Position numbers and translations under genes: made by a program. Of a stretch of 38,860 bases of DNA, positions 1-7,405 are shown in pieces. This DNA comes from JAAZFE01 sp034005635 (GTDB lineage Bacteria > Verrucomicrobiota > Kiritimatiellia > CAIQIC01 > Lenti-01), in contig JAVEUJ010000004.1 in the NCBI GenBank assembly GCA_034005635.1, forward strand, positions 1 to 38,860. The letters are read 5' to 3'. Position 1 is the first letter of the stretch, and every line of letters starts with the position of its first letter. A model generated the notes under the pieces. It made no database searches and was not told where the DNA came from. It saw only the letters and a program-made list of their open reading frames with translations.

Positions 1-226
1 GGGCCGGAAAGTCATTTTGTTCGAAGATGGTGTCGCTGGTCAGGATGCGATCACCGAATGCGCGCCAAGGTCCGGGGATTAGTGGACGAGCGCCGGTAGT
101 CAGAATGATTTGCTGGACATGAATCACCAGATCATTGACGCGAATGCACTGGGGGCCTTCGAGTACGGCTTTACCGTGTAGAATCCGGCTCCGGCCAGTT
201 GTTGCGTTGCTTTTGTTTAATCGGGG
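1..226 (-). pseudogene. 5'-truncated flavin disulfide reductase (dihydrolipoamide dehydrogenase/mercuric reductase-like), runs off the left edge
   Basis: Read on the minus strand, an open frame starts directly after a stop codon (227-229) and continues past the window edge. It encodes GKAVLEGPQCIRVND, then IILTTGARPLIPG and ILTSDTIFEQNDFP. These match the region of dihydrolipoamide dehydrogenases and mercuric reductases around the ATG-x-R-P-x-(I/V)-P FAD/NAD-domain motif and the following TSDxIF segment. The roughly 100 N-terminal residues that should precede it (FAD-binding GxGxxG and the redox CxxxxC) are absent. No ATG lies in this frame, and nrdD with its control region occupies the upstream DNA. 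The likely reading is a gene that lost its 5' end, or an interrupted one; a frameshift into another frame cannot be excluded. The family assignment is good at superfamily level only. Confidence 0.6.
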
Positions 227-264
227 CTAAGTCGTTCAGGAAATGGGGATTGCGGGATAAAAAA

Positions 265-312
265 CCACATATTATGGTGCTATTGACAATTAACAGCCAC
301 AATATGTAGTGG
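265..312 (+). promoter_or_regulatory. Tandem NrdR-box-like operators upstream of nrdD
   Basis: Two 16-bp imperfect palindromes, CCACATATTATGGTGC (265-280) and CCACAATATGTAGTGG (297-312), lie 32 bp apart start to start, i.e. about three helical turns. The NrdR box consensus is ACACwATATaTwGTGT, and functional sites usually occur as pairs at this phasing. By my count the second box matches at 13 of 16 positions and the first at 10 of 16, with the outer CAC/GTG arms kept in both. They sit just before the class III RNR operon, the expected target of the NrdR repressor. No nrdR gene is in the window. Confidence 0.6.
283..310 (+). promoter_or_regulatory. Probable sigma-70-type promoter of the nrdD operon
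   Basis: A perfect -35 hexamer TTGACA (283-288) lies between the two NrdR-like boxes. The best -10 candidate is TGTAGT (305-310) at 16-bp spacing, which is weak and overlaps the second box. A bound repressor would cover both promoter elements. The resulting leader before the nrdD start would be about 140 nt. Confidence 0.4.
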
Positions 313-454
313 CACATGGGCAATTTGGCCGTTTTTGGGGGTGGGGGGTTGTCGGAGGCACTTTAATGGGCTTGAATGAGAACAGACAGTGCGGGACTGC
401 TATGGTCTGATGCTGTTTGCGAGTGAAACCGGCCGGTAGGAAAGAAGGTAGGCG

Positions 455-3229
455 ATGAGCAAGATTACAGCAGTGGGATTTGACGGTTTCCGCAAGCGGG
501 ATGGGATGATTGTTCCTTTCAGCCGGGACAAAATCATGCAAGCGATTTATCGAGCGGCGGATGAGGTGCGGCGTCGCGACCATGTGGAGGTGGGGGAGAC
601 GATGCCCGAGCAGATGGCGGATCTGGTGATTCAGCAGTTGAATGATCCGCGCAGCGAATATCATGTATCGGCGGATGAGCAGGGGCGGCGGATTCCGCAC
701 ATCGAGGACATGCAGGACTTGATCGAGATTGTGCTGGCGGAGCAGGGCTATGCGCCGATTGTGGCGGCCTACAAGCGCTTCCGCAAGCACCGCCAATTGG
801 CCCGCGAGCGCATTCGGGTGCGCACCACCGCGCGCCATGCGGCCGGGGCCAAGCCGGTGGATCTGACGGATGCGAGCATGCTGATGGTTGACGATGTGGT
901 CCGGGGCAGTACGCTGCCGTGGGATCGCAAGGAACTGATCGACACGTTGGTGCAGCACACCGATCTGAATGGGGAGGTGGCGCTGAACATCGCCAAGACG
1001 GTCGAGAACCAGGTCATCGCCAGCGGTATGAACAGTGTGGACAGCACGCTGATCCGCGAAATGCTGAACAATGAACTGTCGCTGCGTGGCTATCGCCACC
1101 AGTTGCGCGACTTGTCGGTCTATGGCGTGTCGCGTCAGTTTGTGGACCGGCTGATGTATGCCAAGAGCCTCGAGAACAGCAATATCGTCAATAACAACCC
1201 CGAGGCGGTGCAATTGGGCATCGCTGAGCTGGTGCTGAAGCAATGGGCGCTGGATACTATTTTCTCGGCGGACTTGAAGCAGGCGCATAACACCGGGGCG
1301 ATTCACCTGCACGACTTGGGCTATCCGCACCGCGTCTACTGCTCATCGCATTCGGTTGAATATGTGAAAAAGTACGGGTTGAAGGAGCTGAACAACCTCA
1401 ACAACGAGAGCGCGCCGGCCAGCAGCGCGCATGTGCTGACGGGGCATCTCAACACGTTTGTATCCTCGATGCAGGCGAATTACGCCGGGGCGCTGGGGCT
1501 GGCCTACATCAACATCATGTTCGCCCCGTACCTGCGCGGCAAGGCCGCCAAGGAAATCTATCAGATTGCCCAGGGGCTTATTTTTGGTGCGGCGCAGAAT
1601 GCGTTTTCGCGCGGCGGGCAGACGATTTTCCTGGATTTTAACATTCACACCGGTGTGCCGAGCTATCTCAAGACGGTGCCGGCGGTGGGCCCCTGCGGTC
1701 GCTACATGCTGCGGCGCGCAGATGGCGAGGTGGTCCGGCTCGACGAGGTTATCCGCCCTGAAAAGGATGCCAATGGCAACCGCATGATGGAACTGTGGCT
1801 GACGGGGGCGGACGACGTGCGACGTTGCGTATTGCGTGAAGTGGCCGATGCCAAGCATGGGCAGGTCTATGACAAGGACATCCAGCAGGACCTCGAGGAG
1901 CGCGGCGAAACCATCCTGACCTATGGCGACTTCGAGGAAGAAGCCCGCGCGTTGACCCTCGCCCTGCTGGACGTCTGGGAAGCCGGCGATGCCAACGGGC
2001 ATGTGTTCGAGTTTCCCAAGTGCGATTTCCATGTCAGCGCGGAAACGTTCAGTGATCCGAAGCAGACGGCCATTTACCAGCGCGCCTGCGAGGTGGCCAG
2101 CCGCAATGGGTCGGTCTATTTCATTTTCGACCGCGACGAGGTGACCCTGTCGGCCTGCTGCCGCTTGCGCACAACGATTGAGGACAACTACATGCTGCGG
2201 CATCCCGAGAGCCTGCGGTTTTGCGGGTTTCAAAACGTGACGATCAACATTCCCCAGTGCATGTATCGGGCCGCGCGAGCGGGCCAGCGCACCTATGAGG
2301 GGTTGGTGGCCGAGTTGGACAAGATGATGGATATGGCGGTGAAGGCTCACGAGCAGAAGCGCACGCGCATCGCGGAGATGATCAGCGCGCCGGGCTTTCC
2401 GCTGTGGCAGATCGGCAAGACGGCCTGCGACGGCAAGCCGTATGTCGAGCTCGACAAGGCGACCTACATCATTGGACTGATTGGGGTGAACGATGCAGTG
2501 AAATTTTTGACGGGGCAGGAATTCCACGAAAGCGCCGAGGCCCTGCGCCTGGGCGAGAAGCTGATCGCGCACATGTTCTTGCGCTGCAAAAAGCTGTCGG
2601 TGAAGCACAAGATGAAGCTGACGCTGGAGGAGTCGCCTGCAGAAAGTGCGGCGCGGCGGCTGGCGAAGGCCGACCTGATCTACTACCGCGACGAAGCATT
2701 GCAAGTGGTCAAGGGCGGCAACGAGGATGTGGCCTACTACACCAACAGCATCCACCTGTCGGCCGATGCGCCGGTGTCGCTGGTCGAGCGTATTCGCCAG
2801 CAGGCGAAGTTCCACAGCCTGATCGAGAGCGGGGCCATTACCCATGCGTTTATCGGCGAGGAGCGGCCGTCGCCCGGGGCGATCGAGACGCTGATGCGCG
2901 AGACGTTCTTCCGAACGCAGTCGGCGCAGGTGACGCTGTCGCCAGAGTTCAGCTATTGCCTGGATTGTGGCCACAATATGCGCGGGCTGAAGGAGCGATG
3001 CACTCAATGCGGATCGGCGCACGTGGAGGGCGAGACGCGGGTGGTAGGGTACTTCAGCAAAATCAAGAATTGGAATAAGAGCAAGCGCGACGGGGAACTG
3101 CCGGCGCGTCAGCGTGGACGATATGCGGTGGAGGGTGGGGCGGTCGCCGGGCCGGCGCCGGTGATGGCCGCGGCAGCAGCGGAGTGCGTGCCCGCCGCCG
3201 CGGCAGAACCCCAGCCGGTGGAGGTCTGA
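455..3229 (+). CDS. nrdD: Anaerobic (class III) ribonucleoside-triphosphate reductase
   Basis: Glycyl-radical enzyme that reduces ribonucleoside triphosphates to dNTPs without oxygen. An N-terminal ATP-cone (about residues 14-105, starting MIVPFSRDKIMQAI) gives allosteric control. The large barrel domain contains YINIMFAPYLRGK and the finger-loop motif SACCRLR (C568-C569). The C-terminus has a four-cysteine zinc site (C835, C838, C849, C852) followed by TRVVGYFS, with Gly865 the predicted radical glycine. At 924 residues it is longer than the usual 600-750: about 70 extra residues (about 416-486) sit between GPCGRY and TYGDFEEEA, and an Ala/Pro-rich tail follows the glycyl loop. AAGAAGG (442-448), 6 nt before the ATG, supports the start. 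First gene of an operon with a redoxin and nrdG; probably NrdR-controlled. Confidence 0.95.
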   Translation: MSKITAVGFDGFRKRDGMIVPFSRDKIMQAIYRAADEVRRRDHVEVGETMPEQMADLVIQQLNDPRSEYHVSADEQGRRIPHIEDMQDLIEIVLAEQGYAPIVAAYKRFRKHRQLARERIRVRTTARHAAGAKPVDLTDASMLMVDDVVRGSTLPWDRKELIDTLVQHTDLNGEVALNIAKTVENQVIASGMNSVDSTLIREMLNNELSLRGYRHQLRDLSVYGVSRQFVDRLMYAKSLENSNIVNNNPEAVQLGIAELVLKQWALDTIFSADLKQAHNTGAIHLHDLGYPHRVYCSSHSVEYVKKYGLKELNNLNNESAPASSAHVLTGHLNTFVSSMQANYAGALGLAYINIMFAPYLRGKAAKEIYQIAQGLIFGAAQNAFSRGGQTIFLDFNIHTGVPSYLKTVPAVGPCGRYMLRRADGEVVRLDEVIRPEKDANGNRMMELWLTGADDVRRCVLREVADAKHGQVYDKDIQQDLEERGETILTYGDFEEEARALTLALLDVWEAGDANGHVFEFPKCDFHVSAETFSDPKQTAIYQRACEVASRNGSVYFIFDRDEVTLSACCRLRTTIEDNYMLRHPESLRFCGFQNVTINIPQCMYRAARAGQRTYEGLVAELDKMMDMAVKAHEQKRTRIAEMISAPGFPLWQIGKTACDGKPYVELDKATYIIGLIGVNDAVKFLTGQEFHESAEALRLGEKLIAHMFLRCKKLSVKHKMKLTLEESPAESAARRLAKADLIYYRDEALQVVKGGNEDVAYYTNSIHLSADAPVSLVERIRQQAKFHSLIESGAITHAFIGEERPSPGAIETLMRETFFRTQSAQVTLSPEFSYCLDCGHNMRGLKERCTQCGSAHVEGETRVVGYFSKIKNWNKSKRDGELPARQRGRYAVEGGAVAGPAPVMAAAAAECVPAAAAEPQPVEV

Positions 3230-3232
3230 GCC

Positions 3233-3631
3233 ATGCCCAAGACCTATCAGATTCATGTCTTTGGGAAACCGGCCTGCGACAAGTGCCATACCCTCAATGG
3301 GCGGCTGGACGACCTGCTGCAAGAGGATCCGTGGGCCGAGTTTGAAAAGGTCTATCACGATCTGGAGACGGAAAGCGGCTTGGTGGAATTCTGCGAGGCC
3401 GAGTGCTTAAATCCGCAACGGGTGCCGGGGTTTTATGTCTCGCGGGTGGACCCGGTTACCGGCGAACACCAGCCGATTGCCAACCCCGCGCCCGGTGCGC
3501 CGGATGCCCCGGGCGGATCCAGCGCTCTGTATACGTGGGTGGGGTTGCAGACAGATTACACTCCCGTAGGTCGGGGGGTCATCACGCCGCGGATGATCGA
3601 GGCGGTGCTGCAGCAGGCCAAGGGGTTGTGA
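3233..3631 (+). CDS. Thioredoxin/glutaredoxin-fold protein of the nrdD operon
   Basis: A 132-residue protein starting 3 nt after the nrdD stop and ending 48 nt before nrdG. It opens with a beta strand (YQIHVFG) and a CxxC redox motif C15-D-K-C18 in KPACDKCHTL. A later RVPGFYV segment resembles the cis-proline loop of the thioredoxin fold. A second Cys pair (CEAEC) lies near residues 54-58, and the C-terminal part is unlike standard glutaredoxins. Some class III RNRs take electrons from a thioredoxin- or NrdH-like redoxin instead of formate, and such redoxins are encoded beside nrdD. This gene is therefore the likely dedicated reductant for the upstream NrdD (inference from position and motif). 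Confidence 0.75.
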   Translation: MPKTYQIHVFGKPACDKCHTLNGRLDDLLQEDPWAEFEKVYHDLETESGLVEFCEAECLNPQRVPGFYVSRVDPVTGEHQPIANPAPGAPDAPGGSSALYTWVGLQTDYTPVGRGVITPRMIEAVLQQAKGL

Positions 3632-3679
3632 CGCGCGCGGGGGAGAGTCACTCCTCACCCGGGACGGCCTAGCAGTGAG

Positions 3680-4396
3680 ATGATCGCGAGTACGGAACAA
3701 TCGCCAGTTTGCGGCATTCTGAAAGATGCTTCGATGGTGGACTATCCGGGCCGGATGGCGGCGGTATTCTTTCTGCCGGGATGTAATTTTCGCTGCGGCT
3801 TCTGCCATAACTCCCCGCTGATGGGGCGCGCGGATGCGCCGACGATGAGCTGGACGGAAGTGGAGAAAGCCTGCCGCACCTTCCGCGAAAACTGGGTCGA
3901 GAGCGTGGTGGTGACGGGCGGCGAGCCCACGCTGCATCCGGGAATTTTCCGCATGGTGGAGCAACTGCGCGCGTGGGGGTTTGCCATCAAGCTGGATACC
4001 AACGGATCGCGTCCAGAGGTGCTAGAGAAGCTGCTGCCGCTGGTGGATTATGTTGCCATGGATGTTAAATGTGCCCCCGGGGAGTATGCCGCGCGCGTTG
4101 GATGTGCTGACGTAGAGGCTTTGAACCAATCCATTGCGATGATCCAGGAGCGGGCGCGGCATTATGAATTCCGGACGACGGTGATCGAGGCCTGGCATGA
4201 CGTGGAGACGATGCGCGCTATTGGGGAATGGGTGCGCGGAGCCAAACGGCATGTGCTGCAGGCCTTCGTGCCGCGCGATGACCTGCCTGATCCCGCTTTT
4301 CGTTGCATGAGGGAAACCCCCGCCGCGGTTTTGCATTCGCTGGCGGATGTGTTGCGGGCCTACGTCGAGCGCGTCGAGGTCCGCGGGGAATTCTGA
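3680..4396 (+). CDS. nrdG: Anaerobic ribonucleotide reductase activating protein (radical SAM)
   Basis: 238-residue radical SAM enzyme that generates the glycyl radical on NrdD using a [4Fe-4S] cluster and S-adenosylmethionine. The cluster motif is GCNFRCGFCHN with C35-x3-C39-x2-C42, followed by the GGEP motif in VVTGGEPTLHPG. The N-terminal GILKDASMVDYPGRMAAVFF is characteristic of the NrdG group that partners long NrdDs. It closes the operon. Only a weak ribosome site (AGTGAG) precedes the ATG. A hairpin at 4474-4498 may terminate the transcript. Confidence 0.9.
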   Translation: MIASTEQSPVCGILKDASMVDYPGRMAAVFFLPGCNFRCGFCHNSPLMGRADAPTMSWTEVEKACRTFRENWVESVVVTGGEPTLHPGIFRMVEQLRAWGFAIKLDTNGSRPEVLEKLLPLVDYVAMDVKCAPGEYAARVGCADVEALNQSIAMIQERARHYEFRTTVIEAWHDVETMRAIGEWVRGAKRHVLQAFVPRDDLPDPAFRCMRETPAAVLHSLADVLRAYVERVEVRGEF

Positions 4397-4406
4397 CGCA
4401 AATTTA

Positions 4407-4434
4407 CCACGCCAAGCCGTAAAGACGCGCAACG
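4407..4434 (+). repeat. Dispersed ACGCCAAG-type repeat
   Basis: The segment with CACGCCAAGCCGTAAAG belongs to the family of short CGCCAAG/CGCAAAG-rich repeats also found at 5861-5890, 6660-6688, 20349-20426 and 28211-28235. It lies just after the nrdG stop. Confidence 0.5.
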
Positions 4435-4473
4435 AGGGGCAGTTGAGGGGGGTGGAGCAAGAATAATCTCCCC

Positions 4474-4498
4474 AAAAAGAGACATAATGTCTCTTTTT
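4474..4498. terminator. 25-bp perfect palindrome: bidirectional terminator or upstream operator
   Basis: Arms AAAAAGAGACAT (4474-4485) and ATGTCTCTTTTT (4487-4498) are exact inverted repeats around one base. As RNA it would fold GAGAC/GTCTC plus A-U pairs over an ATAAT loop and end in a T tract, fitting a terminator 78 nt after nrdG, readable from both strands. Alternatively, its core GACATAATG recurs at 4513-4521, exactly 32 bp further on. It lies about 190 bp upstream of the predicted sigma-54 start, the usual place for an enhancer-binding protein site. The two roles are not exclusive. Confidence 0.55.
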
Positions 4499-4588
4499 GT
4501 AAGGGGATTCCTGACATAATGACCCACAATTTACTAAAATATTGGGATTTTAGTGAAAATTAGCCGATTAGTATAAAGTCGTTACATA

Positions 4589-4617
4589 TTGGTATAGAAG
4601 GTGATATAAAGTATAAT
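4589..4617 (+). promoter_or_regulatory. Sigma-70-like promoter upstream of the hsp20 pair
   Basis: TTGGTA (4589-4594), a 17-bp spacer and a perfect TATAAT (4612-4617) in a strongly AT-rich stretch. Transcription would start near 4624, about 100 nt before the first hsp20 start codon. Confidence 0.5.
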
Positions 4618-4645
4618 TGATGTTAAAACTTCAAAACCTTCATTA

Positions 4646-4662
4646 TTGGCATGAATTTTGCT
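4646..4662 (+). promoter_or_regulatory. Sigma-54 (RpoN) promoter of the hsp20 pair
   Basis: TTGGCATGAATTTTGCT matches the -24/-12 consensus YTGGCACGrNNNTTGCW at every defined position except C to T after TGGCA. The spacing between the GG and GC dinucleotides is exactly 10 nt. The predicted start is near 4673-4675, giving a leader of about 50 nt that contains the ribosome site AAGGAG. No CIRCE (HrcA) element is visible. Confidence 0.7.
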
Positions 4663-4723
4663 ACAATATAGCTGGATAAGCCAAGATACGCAGGCAGAAG
4701 CCTGAGAAAGGAGAGCAAAAGCC

Positions 4724-5182
4724 ATGTTAGAACTATTGACAGTCGGTCCTCGAAGTCTGTGGACCATTTTCGACGAGTTGGAGTCGCTGCAAGACGACAT
4801 GAACCGTTTGTTGTCGTCTCAGGAGACGACCCGACCGGTTCACCACGAACGCGTTGCCTATCCGCCGCTGAATGTGTGGGCCTCATCTGCCGGTCTGGTG
4901 CTGGATGCGGAACTGCCGGGAGTAGACCCGCAGGACGTCGATATCTCCGTGGTGGGCGACGAATTGGTGATTTGCGGCAAAGTAAATACCCAGGCACTCG
5001 CTGAAGGGGAAACACTGCTGCGCCGCGAACGCTCCGCCGGAGAATTCCAGCGGACGCTGCAATTACCCTTCCGGGCTGATAGCAGCGCGGTCAAGGCGAC
5101 ATTTAAAAATGGCATCCTGCGAATTCAGATCCCTCAATCCGAGGAAGATAAACCGCGGAAGATTGCCATCGAGACCGTCTAG
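4724..5182 (+). CDS. Small heat shock protein, Hsp20/alpha-crystallin family (first of pair)
   Basis: 152-residue ATP-independent holdase chaperone. The alpha-crystallin domain covers about residues 45-145: PLNVWASSAGLVLDAELPGVDPQDVDISVVGDE-type strands, an RRERSAGEFQRTLQLPF strand and the A-x-x-x-N-G-(I/V)-L signature as ATFKNGILRI, then a short IQIP tail. The N-terminal 40 residues are variable, as usual. The start is supported by GAAAGGAGAG just upstream. It forms an operon with a second, divergent Hsp20 gene 22 nt downstream. The upstream DNA carries both a sigma-70-like and a sigma-54-like promoter, so induction by an enhancer-binding regulator is likely (inference). Confidence 0.92.
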   Translation: MLELLTVGPRSLWTIFDELESLQDDMNRLLSSQETTRPVHHERVAYPPLNVWASSAGLVLDAELPGVDPQDVDISVVGDELVICGKVNTQALAEGETLLRRERSAGEFQRTLQLPFRADSSAVKATFKNGILRIQIPQSEEDKPRKIAIETV

Positions 5183-5204
5183 GGCGGAGAAAGGAATATT
5201 AACC

Positions 5205-5588
5205 ATGAGCGAAACTAAAGCCATTCAAACACAACGATCGCTTCCAAGCGCTGAGACCGAACGAGTCTACATTCCTCGTGTGGACATCTGCGAGACGGCG
5301 GACCACTTCACGGTCAAGGCCGATATGCCGGGCGTGGACGGGAAGTCGGTTGAAGCCACGGTGCACAATCGGGTTCTCACCATCGAAGGGTGGAGTCGAC
5401 CGGAGAAGCCAGAGGGGCATGAAACCCTGGGGCAGGAATTTGGGTGCGGCCGCTACCGTCGCGATTTCACCTTGCCCGATACGGTCGATTCCGAACGTAT
5501 CCAGGCGCGCGTGAAGCACGGTGTGCTATCCGTGACCTTGCCCAAGCGCGAGGAAGTCAAAGCCCGCAAGATCCAAGTGACGGGCTAA
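5205..5588 (+). CDS. Small heat shock protein, Hsp20/alpha-crystallin family (second of pair)
   Basis: 127-residue Hsp20. The alpha-crystallin domain covers about residues 24-127, with VDICETADHFTVKADMPGV, the strand CGRYRRDFTLPD and the signature ARVKHGVLSVTLPK near the C-terminus. The ATG at 5205 is chosen because GGAGAAAGGA precedes it and the alpha-crystallin alignment starts shortly after; an in-frame upstream extension to 5109 would overlap the first hsp20 gene. The protein is clearly divergent from its neighbour, suggesting two distinct subunits that may co-assemble. A strong terminator follows at 5687. Confidence 0.92.
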   Translation: MSETKAIQTQRSLPSAETERVYIPRVDICETADHFTVKADMPGVDGKSVEATVHNRVLTIEGWSRPEKPEGHETLGQEFGCGRYRRDFTLPDTVDSERIQARVKHGVLSVTLPKREEVKARKIQVTG

Positions 5589-5686
5589 CCTGAATCATCC
5601 AGGTTAGAGCATTCACATCGAACGCGAGGTGAAATGATGAGCCGTGCGACGAATCAGGATTGACGATACGCACCTGCAGCCCCGCT

Positions 5687-5714
5687 GCCCCGGACATGAC
5701 GTCCGGGGCTTTTC
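5687..5714 (+). terminator. Rho-independent terminator after the hsp20 pair
   Basis: GCCCCGGAC (5687-5695) and GTCCGGGGC (5701-5709) form a perfect 9-bp GC-rich stem over a 5-nt loop, followed by TTTTC. It lies about 100 nt after the second hsp20 stop. Confidence 0.85.
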
Positions 5715-5860
5715 TTGTCGTGCCAGTCGCGCACCTGAGCGGCGTAATCCGATACACAAGAGACTAGAATATGACGTGCGAAAGGCAGGGGTGTAGCAGC
5801 AACCGAATAGCTAAAGATTGAATTTGAACTCAAGAACTAACTGCCAACGAGAGCTAGACT

Positions 5861-5890
5861 CACGCCAAGACGCCAAGGCGCAAAGAGGAA
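5861..5890 (+). repeat. Dispersed ACGCCAAG-type repeat
   Basis: CACGCCAAGACGCCAAGG followed by CGCAAAGAGG; same family as 4407, 6660, 20349 and 28211. It resembles the CGCCAAG/CGCAAAG repeats often seen between genes in PVC-group and cyanobacterial genomes. Confidence 0.6.
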
Positions 5891-6189
5891 AAAAGATAGA
5901 AGCGGGGATTGAATTTGGAACTCAGGAACTCATGGAAGAACGGGGGGGGAGTGGTGAACCGCCATTTTTACACTGATGGCACAGATAAGAATGGAGATGC
6001 CCGGTTGCGTCTGTCATCCCGACTTGCCCACCGGCTTGTCCGCCGTAGTCTTGACGTAGGCGGAAGCCTTGGCGAAGGTTGGGGCCGGTCGAGGGATCTC
6101 TGCGCCGTTCCGCAGGTTGGCCGTTGGGATTGGGCCGAGAGGATTCGACTGCGCTCACCATGACCGGAGGGGGGGGCGGAACAGCCAAC

Positions 6190-6219
6190 CACGGATGAAC
6201 ACTGATGGACACTGATGGG
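6190..6219 (+). repeat. Dispersed GATGAACACTGATGG-type repeat
   Basis: CACGGATGAACACTGATGG followed directly by a second ACACTGATGG unit, an internal near-tandem. A degenerate piece (ACACTGATGGCACAGAT) occurs near 5970. Confidence 0.5.
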
Positions 6220-6659
6220 GGAAGGGAAGGGGAACCGGGAATTTAGCAGGAAAACAGGAAACAGCAGGGAAACAGGAAAATACAACAGTGGACAAATAAG
6301 ATTTCTGGAGGGACGGCCTCCGTGCCGTTCGGGATCGACGAGTAACCGAAAACCCCGTCTCGAGGGCGGGATCCGAGAGGGGCTGGCTGGAAATCCCCCG
6401 GGCTTGTTCTGGGGATGGTTAGGTTGGCTTCGCAGCTTGAATGGTTGCGCGCAGCCTTAAGCACACCGAGACAAGCCCGTGGATAGGCAGCCGAACTGCG
6501 GGAAGCGTGAAAATTGCGAAAATATTGCCTCAAACGGCCAAAATCACACAAAAACGGGTTGAAATCACCCGAAAATTGCCTTTGTAAGCCATTCCAGAGG
6601 AGGAAAATAGCCAAAACATTAATTCATGAAACTGACCCCATTTTCTGAAACGGAGAGTT

Positions 6660-6688
6660 CCCACGCCAAGACGCAAAGGGCGCGGAGG
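6660..6688 (+). repeat. Dispersed ACGCCAAG-type repeat
   Basis: CCCACGCCAAGACGCAAAGG followed by GCGCGGAGG; another member of the CGCCAAG/CGCAAAG family. Confidence 0.55.
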
Positions 6689-6718
6689 GGGGGCGGAACA
6701 GCCGGGACAGCCATTTTA

Positions 6719-6750
6719 GACAGGATTAACAGGATTGTTCAGGATTGAAG
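6719..6750 (+). repeat. Dispersed CAGGATTAACAGGATT-type repeat
   Basis: GGATTAACAGGATTGTTCAG with three spaced AGGATT words. A reverse-oriented relative (AAATCCTGCAAATCCTGTC) is at 20139-20157. Confidence 0.5.
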
Positions 6751-6880
6751 ATGAGAAATTTGGGGGGAGCTGTCTGGGAATTTACCAGGAAAGCCGGAAA
6801 CTCAGGAAGACAGGAAAGGGGAGCGGGGGAGGGAAAACTCAACTACGAATCACTCGAATTGCACGAATGGGGGCGGGGTT

Positions 6881-6950
6881 TTCCACACTGTGGAAGGAAA
6901 TCTTCCATAGCGTGGAAAACTTCTCGATATTTCTTCCATAGCGTGGAAAA
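6881..6950. repeat. Hairpin repeat cluster (TTCCATAGCGTGGAAAA family)
   Basis: TTCCACACTGTGGAA (6881-6895) and two copies of TTCCATAGCGTGGAAAA (6903-6919, 6934-6950), each self-complementary. The same two-unit arrangement recurs at 28635-28715. Confidence 0.7.
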
Positions 6951-6974
6951 TCCCCCGACTTGTCCGGCCCCCCT

Positions 6975-6998
6975 GTAGCTGCGCTCGCTGAGCGCGGC
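6975..6998 (+). repeat. GTAG-headed REP-like palindrome
   Basis: GTAGCTGCGCTCGCTGAGCG followed by CGGC: a GTAG tetranucleotide and an imperfect GCGCTC/GAGCGC hairpin, like REP sequences mobilised by RAYT transposases. Confidence 0.45.
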
Positions 6999-7278
6999 GG
7001 CGCAGGTGGCAAAATCACGAAAACCACCCCCAATGACAAAAAGCTACAATTCACGGGCCCCCTTTTCGCAAGGAACGTGACAACGCGGCTTCGCGTTGGC
7101 GCGGTCCTTGGGGGCGCCTATATCACCGCGCTTGTCCGCCGTAGCCTTGGCGAAAGTGGAAGCGGCCCTCCAATCCTTTCTCGCTCTAAACCTTGCTACG
7201 CCGAAGGCATAGTGTCAAAAATTGTGAAAAAACAGCATTTTCAGGCCAAAAACGGCCAAAACAGGCCAAAACGGCACC

Positions 7279-7288
7279 NNNNNNNNNN
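7279..7288. other. Assembly gap (10 N)
   Basis: Ten ambiguous bases inside the repeat-rich region; probably a scaffold join of arbitrary length, so real sequence may be missing here. Confidence 0.95.
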
Positions 7289-7356
7289 CGCGATTTTTAG
7301 GCAATTTCCGTCAAAAACGGCCTTCTTAACCCATTCCAGAGGAGGAAAATAGCCAA

Positions 7357-7405
7357 AATATTAAATTATAGGACCGACCCCTTTTCTAGGACCGACCCCT
7401 TTTCC
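7357..7405 (+). repeat. Left arm of the inverted repeat flanking the giant gene
   Basis: Contains AATATTAAATTATAGGACCG and two tandem AGGACCGACCCCTTTTC units. It is the inverted counterpart of 12488-12539, identical over long stretches apart from a 3-nt indel and a few substitutions. Confidence 0.75.

Noticed and set aside
313..454. Possible cobalamin riboswitch in the nrdD leader, from a B12-box-like GAAACCGGCC at 425-434
   Set aside because: Only the last ten bases resemble the B12 box; the other conserved core elements could not be placed.
1343..3358. A 671-codon open frame on the minus strand opposite nrdD
   Set aside because: Its frame is a shadow of the high-GC nrdD coding pattern, and the product is a His/Arg/Leu-rich sequence with no domain.
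4440..4723. CIRCE element for HrcA control of the hsp20 pair
   Set aside because: No TTAGCACTC-N9-GAGTGCTAA-like inverted repeat is present; the only palindrome is the GAGACAT type.
6881..6950. Regularly repeated short palindromes suggesting a CRISPR array
   Set aside because: Only two or three units, with spacers of 7-14 nt and imperfect repeats; no cas genes in the window.
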